Below, piece after piece: positions 1-5,670 of a stretch of 5,670 nt of DNA. The DNA comes from Bacillota bacterium (GTDB taxonomy: Bacteria; Bacillota; Negativicutes; Veillonellales; Negativicoccaceae). Location of the stretch: NCBI GenBank assembly GCA_023418435.1, contig JAEZZT010000041.1:1-5670 (forward strand), written 5' to 3'. The position numbers and the translations under genes were made by a program. Each line of letters opens with the position of its first letter. The first letter of the stretch is position 1. The notes under the pieces were generated by a model. That model was not told where the DNA came from, made no database searches, and saw only the letters and a list, made by a program, of their open reading frames with translations.

Positions 1-1421
1 TTACCGTAGTATTTGACATTGTCGGTGCGAATATGATCCTGTTCGCGATAGACTGCTTTGCGGACATTGGCTTGGTAACCCCAATTGTCCAAGTACTGCG
101 TGGTCAGCATTTGTTTCTTGGCCGTAGCGGTCATGCTTTGACTCAGAATGACTTGCGCGATGGCGTAGCCGACCGTATTCGAAGCGGTATTCCAACCATT
201 GTAGGCGGATACACGATACAATAAATTTTCTCGTTTCATTTCTTCCAACAATGTATTGTCCGAGCCGTTGGAGTAGAAAACGTCCGCGATGGAAACCGGA
301 ATGTCGCGTTGCATGGCTGCTTCTACCCGGTCGAGGAATTCGCGCGCACTTTTACGCGGCATGGATAGATTTTTGAACGCTTCGGATTCGCCGGTCGTCT
401 TCGTAAGCGGTGTGTTTACTGCCAAGAGGAAATCCGGAATTTCACGTTCCACCACGTGGCCGCCGACGGCACGGATATGCTCCTCAATGGTTTTGCCGAT
501 GGGTTGATTTTCGTAATGAGGTACCGTGCTGGCACCGCCGCCCAAGGGATAGATGACGGCAAACGAGGGCTGCAACCCGTGACTCTCCACATAGTATCTG
601 GCGATCAAGAGAAGGCCGAGCTGGTCGGCACCCGGGAAAGAGTCGTAGACACCTTGCGGTAGGGTAGTGGCTTTACTTTCCAAGTAACGACTTTCCAAGG
701 CGGATTGGGAGTAGCCGGAAGTATCGTCGTGTCCCAAACAGAAATAATTGAGGGTGCCATTGGCTGCCAGTTGCAATAGTTCCTCGTTGATTTCATTGTT
801 TTTGGTGCGCCGTGCAAACCAATCCTGCAAGTACTCGATCGGGACCGACAGCGTCAATGAGAGTAGTTTGGCCGACTCTGCCGCCGTCAGGCCTTCCGTA
901 TCTTTTTTGTCCTGCCAATAAGCGATTTCATAGATAGTCGGTCCGTAATTGGCATAGTAAAACGGTTCTACCGTACCGCCACTGGCCTTGGGAGAGCGCA
1001 TGATCGTACCGAAGGCGTAGATGGGGAGTTGTGGATGCTCATGACGCAGGCTGACCAGTTTTTGTAGGCGATTCTGCAAGGTCAAATGGGAGAAATTATG
1101 CTTGCGAGAATCGACCAGACCGCCGTAGATCAATGAGTCGGTGGACAAGACCAAGGCATCGGCTTTGCCGGCATTGGTCTCCAACCATTTCCACAATAAA
1201 TCGGGCGAACCCTGGTAGCCGCTATCCGAAAGCAATTCTTCCGGCGGGGTGAGCACTTGGTAGCCCGCATCCCGGGCCGTATCGACCGTGTAGGCGAAAC
1301 TGACCGGACGGTTATCTTGAGGAACAAAAAGCACTGTTGCGGCCGCCGCATCCGGACAACTGTAGTACGTGCCGACGAGCGTCAGTGCGGAAATAAATAT
1401 ACCTCGCCATGTATTTTTCAT
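1..1421 (-). CDS. Exported DUF4127 family protein, C-terminus cut by window edge
   Basis: The reading frame is open for 473 codons from ATG at 1421 and runs off base 1, so only the C-terminal end is missing; from memory family members are about 500 residues. The start is supported by CGAGGT (1434-1429) seven bases upstream. Residues 1-28 look like a signal peptide: basic MKNTWR, hydrophobic GIFISALTLVG, then an Ala run ending AAA before Thr29. Cys22 has Tyr at -3, so a lipobox is unlikely. Family-typical blocks are FVPQDNRPVS (32-41), LSTDSLIYGGLVDSR (92-106), TIMRSPKASGG (139-149), CLGHDDTSGY (228-237), GADQLGLLLIAR (264-275), ADVFYSNGSDN (379-389) and YNGWNTASNTVG (407-418). Conserved Asp, His, Asn and Arg in these loops would suit a hydrolase-like fold, but that is inference and the family function is unknown to me. 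It lies downstream of the TRIC gene and has its own promoter. Family assignment is from motif recall. Confidence 0.88.
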   Translation of the reverse strand, partial: MKNTWRGIFISALTLVGTYYSCPDAAAATVLFVPQDNRPVSFAYTVDTARDAGYQVLTPPEELLSDSGYQGSPDLLWKWLETNAGKADALVLSTDSLIYGGLVDSRKHNFSHLTLQNRLQKLVSLRHEHPQLPIYAFGTIMRSPKASGGTVEPFYYANYGPTIYEIAYWQDKKDTEGLTAAESAKLLSLTLSVPIEYLQDWFARRTKNNEINEELLQLAANGTLNYFCLGHDDTSGYSQSALESRYLESKATTLPQGVYDSFPGADQLGLLLIARYYVESHGLQPSFAVIYPLGGGASTVPHYENQPIGKTIEEHIRAVGGHVVEREIPDFLLAVNTPLTKTTGESEAFKNLSMPRKSAREFLDRVEAAMQRDIPVSIADVFYSNGSDNTLLEEMKRENLLYRVSAYNGWNTASNTVGYAIAQVILSQSMTATAKKQMLTTQYLDNWGYQANVRKAVYREQDHIRTDNVKYYG

Positions 1422-1456
1422 AATAATAACCTCGTTTACTCAATGTACTTAATTGT

Positions 1457-1485
1457 ATTTTAGCGAAATAAAACGCAATTGGCAA
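1457..1485 (-). promoter_or_regulatory. Sigma-70/A-type promoter for the DUF4127 gene
   Basis: Read on the minus strand, TTGCCA (1485-1480) is separated by exactly 17 bases from TAAAAT (1462-1457). Each box differs from TTGACA/TATAAT at one position. Transcription would start near 1450, giving a leader of about 30 bases with the CGAGGT ribosome binding site before the ATG at 1421. The -35 box begins at the base immediately after the TAA stop of the TRIC gene, so the promoter fills the short gap completely. A small palindrome, AATTG-C-CAATT (1487-1477), covers the -35 box and could be an operator half-site or chance. Confidence 0.7.
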
Positions 1486-1512
1486 TTAGCGGCGAGGCCG
1501 TGGTAATTGCCA
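1480..1512 (-). terminator. Stem-loop over the TRIC stop codon, possible weak terminator
   Basis: On the minus strand UGGCAAUUA (1512-1504) pairs perfectly over 9 bp with UAAUUGCCA (1488-1480). Inside it, CGGC (1500-1497) pairs with GCCG (1493-1490) around a CUC loop, leaving a small CCA/C internal loop. The 5' arm encodes the last codons (Trp-Gln-Leu) and the 3' arm contains the TAA stop. A T-rich stretch, TTTTATTT (1473-1466), follows, but only after a 6-base gap. That is not canonical for an intrinsic terminator, where the U-tract should abut the stem. The 3' arm is also the -35 region of the next promoter, so it may instead act as an operator or as mRNA 3'-end protection. The pairing is seen directly; the role is inferred. 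Confidence 0.4.
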
Positions 1513-2112
1513 GTGGTAGTAAATGGCCAAGCTCCGAAAGAGAACGACCGTCCCAAAAGCGACCAAAGCGGCCCAGTCCCATAGATCGATATAGCGCATG
1601 AGACAGTAGCCGAACCCGCCGGCCAAAGAAGCGGATGCATAGACATCGCTGCGGAAGACTGCCGGAATGCGCAAGGCGCTGATATCGCGAATCACGCCCC
1701 CGCCACATGCGGTAATGAGTCCCAAGACGATGGGCAGGAGAAATCCGGAATGAGGGTCCGCATGAAAGCCGACGGAAGCTCCCGTCACCGTAAATGAGGC
1801 TAGACCGATGGTGTCGGCAACGAGATAGAGACGCAGCCCCATTTTTCCGCGACGGGTATGTCGTCTTATTTTGGCGGATGCAAAAAATAAGATACAGACG
1901 GTCAATAAAGAAACCACTATATAAGAGGGATCGCGCAATGCAACAGGAGGCGTATTGCCCACCAAAGTGTCGCGGATCATACCGCCGCCGACCGCAGTCG
2001 CCAATGCCAGCATGGCAACACCGAAAATATCCATGCGGCGTTGAATCCCCACCAACGTACCTGAAATCGCAAAAGCGATCGTTCCTAAGTAATCAAATAT
2101 AAGCCAAAGCAT
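1486..2112 (-). CDS. TRIC/UPF0126-type membrane protein (YicG/YadS-like)
   Basis: This is a complete 208-residue integral membrane protein, the usual length for the bacterial trimeric intracellular cation channel (UPF0126) family. It shows the expected internal duplication. Repeat one has FDYLGTIAFAISG (6-18) and GGGMIRDTLVG (42-52). Repeat two has ADTIGLASFTVTG (99-111) and GGGVIRDI (137-144). The glycine-rich GGGxIRD signature in each half is diagnostic. Roughly seven hydrophobic helices are visible (about 2-22, 28-46, 62-80, 95-113, 122-140, 156-173, 178-196), with a basic loop KIRRHTRRGK (81-90) between the repeats and a basic tail PRPRR. Family members form homotrimeric cation-permeable pores; the physiological role in bacteria is poorly defined, and E. 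coli YicG has been linked to glycine uptake. The ATG at 2112 follows GAGGTG (2122-2117). It is transcribed divergently from the M16C gene and lies upstream of the DUF4127 gene. Confidence 0.93.
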   Translation of the reverse strand: MLWLIFDYLGTIAFAISGTLVGIQRRMDIFGVAMLALATAVGGGMIRDTLVGNTPPVALRDPSYIVVSLLTVCILFFASAKIRRHTRRGKMGLRLYLVADTIGLASFTVTGASVGFHADPHSGFLLPIVLGLITACGGGVIRDISALRIPAVFRSDVYASASLAGGFGYCLMRYIDLWDWAALVAFGTVVLFRSLAIYYHWQLPRPRR

Positions 2113-2129
2113 AGTTCACCTCGGTTGTT

Positions 2130-2138
2130 ATTATACCA
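2130..2138 (-). promoter_or_regulatory. Extended -10 promoter for the TRIC gene
   Basis: The minus strand reads TGGTATAAT, a perfect extended -10 (TGn-TATAAT). No good -35 lies 16-18 bases upstream, which extended -10 promoters often tolerate. A start about 7 bases downstream, near 2123, would leave a leader of only 10-12 bases, consisting of little more than the GAGGTG ribosome binding site before ATG 2112. Box seen directly; start point inferred. Confidence 0.55.
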
Positions 2139-2165
2139 TGGTCGCACTTCTTCGAGGATGGAATA

Positions 2166-2181
2166 TGCTACAATATATAAT
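2166..2181 (+). promoter_or_regulatory. Promoter -10 candidates for the M16C-gluQ operon
   Basis: Two overlapping -10 candidates are present: TGCTACAAT (2166-2174, extended -10) and an exact TATAAT (2176-2181). Neither has a convincing -35 at 16-18 bases. The extended element is the better choice and predicts a start near 2181 and a leader of about 30 bases. The region lies about 30 bases from the opposing TRIC -10, so polymerases at the two promoters would overlap and could compete. Confidence 0.5.
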
Positions 2182-2210
2182 AGGTAGTAATAAAATTTTG
2201 AGGAGGAATT

Positions 2211-5123
2211 ATGAAGTACAAAGTAGGAGAAAATATCTTCGGATTTGTAGTCGATAAAACGGAACATATTGATGAGATCAATGCAGATGCGTATTTATTG
2301 ACACATGAAAAGACAAAAGCAAAATTAATTTACTTAGGCAATAAAGATGATAATAAAGTATTTTCGGTGACATTCAGAACGCCACCGCATAATTCTACCG
2401 GTGTGGCTCATATTATCGAGCATTCCGTGCTTTGCGGTTCGGACAAATTTCCGCTGAAAGAACCCTTTGTGGAGTTGGTCAAAGGGTCATTGAACACCTT
2501 TTTGAATGCGATGACGTATCCGGATAAAACGATGTATCCGGTGGCCAGTCGCAATGCACAGGACTTTCATAACTTGATGGAAGTGTACCTGGATGCCGTC
2601 TTTTATCCGGTGATGCGCGATGATCATCGGATATTGATGCAAGAGGGCTGGCATTACGAGGTGACGGATCCCGCACAACCGATCATTTACAAGGGAGTTG
2701 TCTACAACGAGATGAAAGGGGCTCTTTCTTCCCCGGATGATATATTGCAACAGAGGGTGATGGAAGTGCTGTTCCCGGACACCACTTACGGTGTGGAATC
2801 CGGTGGGGACCCGGACCATATTCCGGATCTTACTTTTGCCGAATTCAAAGAGTTCTATGAAACGCATTATCATCCGTCCAATGCGTACTTTTTCCTCTAT
2901 GGAGACATGGATATCGAGCAGACCTTGGAATTTTTGGACAAGGAATACTTGGCTCGGTTCTCTTATCGGGATATTGACAGTTCCATTGCGACGCAGGCGG
3001 CACCGACTGAACGAAAGATTGAAACGTTCACTTATGGAATCAGTCGGGAAGAGCAAACGAAGCAAAAGACTTTGCATGCCATTGACACGGTATTGCACGA
3101 TACGATTACGCCGGCGGAAGCATTGGGCATGTCCGTGTTGAACTATGTGTTGTTGCAAATGCCGGGCGCTTTATTGAAAGAGAAATGGGTGGAAGCCGGT
3201 GTCGGTGCGGATGTATCGGGCGTATTTATCGAGAGTCTGAAACAGCCCGTGTGGCATATTGAAATAGCCGGCTCTGAACCGGAAAAGCAAAAAGATTTGG
3301 TACGGATCTGGGATGAAACATTGGTGCAATTGTGTACCGAGGGCATTCCGGCGGAACGATTGGAAGCGGCGCTCAATCGAATCGAGTTCACCTTGCGTGA
3401 AAATGATTTCCAAGGACGTCCGAAAGGTTTGTTTTACAATATAAAAATGATGAATTATTGGCTCTATGATCGTGAACCTTTACAGGCCTTGCGTTATGAG
3501 CCGGTTTTGGCTCGTTTGCGCGCCGGTTTGACGGACGGATTCTATACGGATTTGTTGTGTCGAATGGTGCAAAAGAATTCCCATCAAGCGGTGGTCACTT
3601 TGCGTCCGCAACCCGGCTTGGCGGAAGAAAAAGAGCAGGAAACTGCAGCAGCGCTTCAGGAGTTGAAAGAATCGTTGACGCCGGACGAATTGACTCGTTT
3701 GCAGGAAGAAACAGCGGCTCTGCAAGCTCGTCAGCAGGAAGTGGATTCTGAGGAAGCATTGGCCAAGATTCCGCTTCTGACGAGACAAGATTTGCCGCAG
3801 CAGGTGGAAAAAGATGTCCTGCAGGCAGCTCAAGCGGAAGAGGTACGTCTCTATCATTATGAGGGAGAAAGTCGCGGGATTCTGTATACGAATTTGTATT
3901 TCTCCATACCGCAGCTCACGCAGGAAGAGTACTTTCACTTGGTGCTTTTGACCGAGTTGTTGACTCATGTGGGAACGGAACGATACTCGCACGCGCAACT
4001 CGCTCAAGCCATCGATTTCCACACCGGCGGTATTGCGGTCGGATTGGCGGATTTCCCGCATTACCTGACTGCCGATAAGCACCAACCCTTTGTGAAGGTC
4101 AGTGCCAAAGCATTGCAGGCGGAAAGCGCTGCATTATTCGATCTTCTAGATCAAATCATCAATAAGAGCGTTTTCACGGATGTACAGAGAATCAAAGATT
4201 TGGTGGCGGAACGCAAAACCTCTTGGGATATGGAAGTGTTCCGACGTGGACATACATTGATGATGAATCGCGTGCTTTCCTATGTCGGCGAAGCGGATCG
4301 TTTCCGTGATCTCAACGAGCTTTCCTATTATGAATTTTTGAGTCGGGTAGTGACGTTGCCGATTGAGGCGACGATTGCCAAATTGCAGGAGCTGGTACCG
4401 AAAATCTTTTGTCGCGCGAGGATGATTTGTCAGACGGCCGGTACTGCGGAGGATCGACAAGCGGCATTGGCAGCTTTGCCCAAGTTGGTCAATGACATGC
4501 CGATCGGAGAAACGGTCGCAAATTGGCAGGATCTGGGACTCAATCAGGGCAATGAGGCATTTATCAGCGTCGGCAAGGTGCAGTATGTGGCGCAAGGCGG
4601 CAATTTTGGAGAGGTTCGTCAAGGCATGGGGGCATTGCGCGTGTTGGAATCCATCTTGCGCTATGAGTACCTGTGGCAACAGATTCGTGTCCTGGGAGGT
4701 GCTTATGGAGCCTTTGCGCAATTTGCCAGCAATGGCAATGCCGTGTTCTGCTCGTATCGGGATCCCAACTTGATGGAGACCTTGGAGGTCTATCGGAAGA
4801 TGCCGGATTGGATTGCCGATTTCGCCGTCACGGAAAGAGCCATGACGCAATATGTTATCGGTACTTTGGCGCCGACACAGATTCAATATACGTTGCCGAT
4901 GCGCGCCAATCGAGCCATGGGACATTTGTTCACGGGAATTACACCGGAGTACAGACAGCAAACTCGTGATGAGATTATTTCCTGTACACCGCAGGATATT
5001 CGTGCCTTGGCACCTCTCATAGAAACGGTGATCGCACAGAACTATATTGCCGTCATGGGCGGGGCAAATAAAATCAATGAGCATCGTGACCTGTTTCGGC
5101 AGGTGATTACACTTGGCCAATAA
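2211..5123 (+). CDS. M16C zinc metallopeptidase, PreP-like insulinase family
   Basis: This complete 970-residue protein matches the length of single-chain M16C enzymes (presequence protease PreP, falcilysin). The inverted zinc motif HxxEH is HIIEH at 67-71 (ligands His67 and His71, base Glu70). The distal zinc ligand is Glu167 in GVVYNEMKGALSSP, about 96 residues on, the PreP-like spacing. Two halves form the clamshell: an active N-terminal half to about 465, a charged, probably helical linker at about 470-515 rich in Glu and Gln, and an inactive C-terminal half. In the latter, IRVLGGAYGAF (825-835) supplies the Arg826/Tyr832 pair that in M16 enzymes grips the substrate backbone. There is no signal peptide, so it should act in the cytosol, degrading unstructured peptides of a few tens of residues. 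The start is set by AGGAGG (2201-2206) four bases before ATG. The stop overlaps gluQ by 11 bases. The first 60 or so codons are notably AT-rich. Confidence 0.95.
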   Translation: MKYKVGENIFGFVVDKTEHIDEINADAYLLTHEKTKAKLIYLGNKDDNKVFSVTFRTPPHNSTGVAHIIEHSVLCGSDKFPLKEPFVELVKGSLNTFLNAMTYPDKTMYPVASRNAQDFHNLMEVYLDAVFYPVMRDDHRILMQEGWHYEVTDPAQPIIYKGVVYNEMKGALSSPDDILQQRVMEVLFPDTTYGVESGGDPDHIPDLTFAEFKEFYETHYHPSNAYFFLYGDMDIEQTLEFLDKEYLARFSYRDIDSSIATQAAPTERKIETFTYGISREEQTKQKTLHAIDTVLHDTITPAEALGMSVLNYVLLQMPGALLKEKWVEAGVGADVSGVFIESLKQPVWHIEIAGSEPEKQKDLVRIWDETLVQLCTEGIPAERLEAALNRIEFTLRENDFQGRPKGLFYNIKMMNYWLYDREPLQALRYEPVLARLRAGLTDGFYTDLLCRMVQKNSHQAVVTLRPQPGLAEEKEQETAAALQELKESLTPDELTRLQEETAALQARQQEVDSEEALAKIPLLTRQDLPQQVEKDVLQAAQAEEVRLYHYEGESRGILYTNLYFSIPQLTQEEYFHLVLLTELLTHVGTERYSHAQLAQAIDFHTGGIAVGLADFPHYLTADKHQPFVKVSAKALQAESAALFDLLDQIINKSVFTDVQRIKDLVAERKTSWDMEVFRRGHTLMMNRVLSYVGEADRFRDLNELSYYEFLSRVVTLPIEATIAKLQELVPKIFCRARMICQTAGTAEDRQAALAALPKLVNDMPIGETVANWQDLGLNQGNEAFISVGKVQYVAQGGNFGEVRQGMGALRVLESILRYEYLWQQIRVLGGAYGAFAQFASNGNAVFCSYRDPNLMETLEVYRKMPDWIADFAVTERAMTQYVIGTLAPTQIQYTLPMRANRAMGHLFTGITPEYRQQTRDEIISCTPQDIRALAPLIETVIAQNYIAVMGGANKINEHRDLFRQVITLGQ
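5101..5107 (+). promoter_or_regulatory. gluQ: Ribosome binding site that sets the gluQ TTG start
   Basis: AGGTGAT matches, base for base, the last seven bases of the full 16S-complementary sequence AAGGAGGTGAT. It lies five bases before TTG 5113, within the last codons of the M16C gene. The TGA at 5104-5106 inside it is also the nearest upstream stop in the gluQ frame, so gluQ cannot start earlier. Ribosomes finishing the peptidase at 5123 would sit over this site, which favours coupling. Confidence 0.75.
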
Positions 5124-5670
5124 GTATAGAGGACGGTTTGCCCCCAGCCCGACGGGGTACATGCACTTGGGAAATTTGTGGGTGGCGGTCATTTCATACT
5201 GCGCCGCTCGACAAGCCCAAGGGAGCTGGATACTTCGTATCGAGGATATTGATCGGGGAAGATGTAAAGAAGAATATAGCCGAGCCATTTTAGAGGATCT
5301 CCGACGTTTGGGTTTCCGTTGGCGTGAAGAAAACTCGCAACCGGGCGAGACGATTTTTTATCAAAGTGAGCATCTGAGCCGCTATGGTGCATGGTTGAAA
5401 CGATGGCGAGAGGAAGGGAGAATATATCCCTGCAGTTGCAATCGCTCACGCTTGCAAAAGATTGCATCCGCGCCGCATCGGGGGGAGCAAAAGCCCATTT
5501 ACGATGGTCACTGCCGAGAACGGCAATTGGCGGATGAGCATGACCGCGTGGCCTGGCGCTGGCGTGGTGAAGATGAAGAAATAAAATATCGGGAAGTCGG
5601 TAAGGGTTGGCAAAAGACCATGTTGCGTGCCGGCTTGGATGATGTGATTTTGCAGAGGTCACAGGGCTGT
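5113..5670 (+). CDS. gluQ: Glutamyl-queuosine tRNA(Asp) synthetase, C-terminus cut by window edge
   Basis: GluQ is a truncated paralogue of glutamyl-tRNA synthetase. It activates glutamate and attaches it to the queuosine base at the wobble position of tRNA(Asp). The window holds 186 codons of roughly 290-300. The class I signature is RFAPSPTGYMHLGN (8-21), with HLGN as the HIGH-type motif, and LRIEDIDRGR (45-54) is the usual second block. A zinc site of the GluQ type is visible as YPCSCNR (Cys107, Cys109) followed by YDGHC (Tyr130, Cys134). The KLSKR-like region would lie beyond the window. TTG 5113 is the only plausible start: an in-frame TGA sits at 5104, and the next ATG (5161) falls inside the active-site motif. 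It overlaps the M16C gene by 11 bases. Near the cut end, ILQRSQGC has Gln where relatives I recall carry Asp (RRDG or RADG), a minor oddity. Confidence 0.93.
   Translation, partial: MANKYRGRFAPSPTGYMHLGNLWVAVISYCAARQAQGSWILRIEDIDRGRCKEEYSRAILEDLRRLGFRWREENSQPGETIFYQSEHLSRYGAWLKRWREEGRIYPCSCNRSRLQKIASAPHRGEQKPIYDGHCRERQLADEHDRVAWRWRGEDEEIKYREVGKGWQKTMLRAGLDDVILQRSQGC

Noticed and set aside
33..817. Several short open frames on both strands within 1-817
   Set aside because: All overlap the continuous DUF4127 reading frame, whose family motifs are recognisable throughout, so these are shadows.
1794..2102. Plus-strand open frame of 102 codons opposite the TRIC gene
   Set aside because: The opposite strand encodes a clear TRIC protein with duplicated GGGxIRD motifs. 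This product is Arg/Pro/Tyr-rich with no motif.
2487..4085. Minus-strand open frames of 223 and 201 codons inside the M16C gene
   Set aside because: Both are antisense to the catalytic and linker regions, with low-complexity His/Arg/Gln/Phe-rich products and no recognisable domain.
4146..5288. Long open frame on the minus strand (380 codons) antisense to the M16C and gluQ genes
   Set aside because: It lies wholly opposite two well-recognised genes, its product is rich in Arg, His, Ile and Gln without any family motif, and no ribosome binding site or promoter was recognised. It is an antisense shadow of codon bias.
5189..5662. Minus-strand open frame of 157 codons opposite gluQ
   Set aside because: It is antisense to the GluQ active-site and zinc-binding regions and shows no family features.
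1..5670. Possible defence system, mobile element, CRISPR array or structured RNA
   Set aside because: On reading both strands I found no direct repeat series, terminal inverted repeats, transposase or integrase motifs, tRNA-like cloverleaf or riboswitch-length leader. Coding sequence fills nearly all of the window.

Overview
This window carries four genes in two divergent pairs around one 98-base intergenic region. GC is mid-range, base composition is uniform apart from one AT-rich stretch, and coding density is high. I see no rRNA, tRNA, CRISPR array, insertion sequence, phage gene or defence-island gene. The combination of an exported DUF4127 protein, a cytosolic PreP-like M16C peptidase, strong AGGAGG-type ribosome binding sites and sigma-A/70-type promoters suggests a member of the Bacillota. 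My best guess is a diderm Negativicutes (Veillonella/Megasphaera/Dialister-like) bacterium. That placement comes from family recall, not from a search, and is tentative.

Left half (minus strand): a TRIC/UPF0126-type membrane protein gene (2112 to 1486) is followed in the same direction by an exported DUF4127 protein gene (1421 to beyond base 1, C-terminus outside the window). The 64-base gap between them holds a near-consensus promoter for the DUF4127 gene. Its -35 box directly abuts the TRIC stop codon and shares bases with a stem-loop covering that stop codon. The two genes may therefore be partly or wholly uncoupled.

Centre (2113-2210): an AT-rich divergent control region with extended -10 promoter candidates facing both ways.

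Right half (plus strand): a complete 970-residue M16C zinc oligopeptidase (2211-5123) overlaps by 11 bases the start of gluQ, which encodes glutamyl-queuosine tRNA(Asp) synthetase (5113 to beyond 5670). The gluQ start is a TTG that would be missed by ATG-only calling. Its Shine-Dalgarno lies inside the peptidase gene, so the two are almost certainly co-transcribed and probably translationally coupled.

The four genes do not form an obvious pathway. The peptidase plausibly degrades small peptides in the cytosol, and GluQ modifies the queuosine base of tRNA(Asp). The TRIC protein sits in the membrane, and the DUF4127 protein acts outside the cytoplasm with unknown activity. I do not see a clear new multi-gene system here. 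The points of most interest are the compact control sites between genes, the hidden TTG start, and the uncharacterised exported DUF4127 protein.
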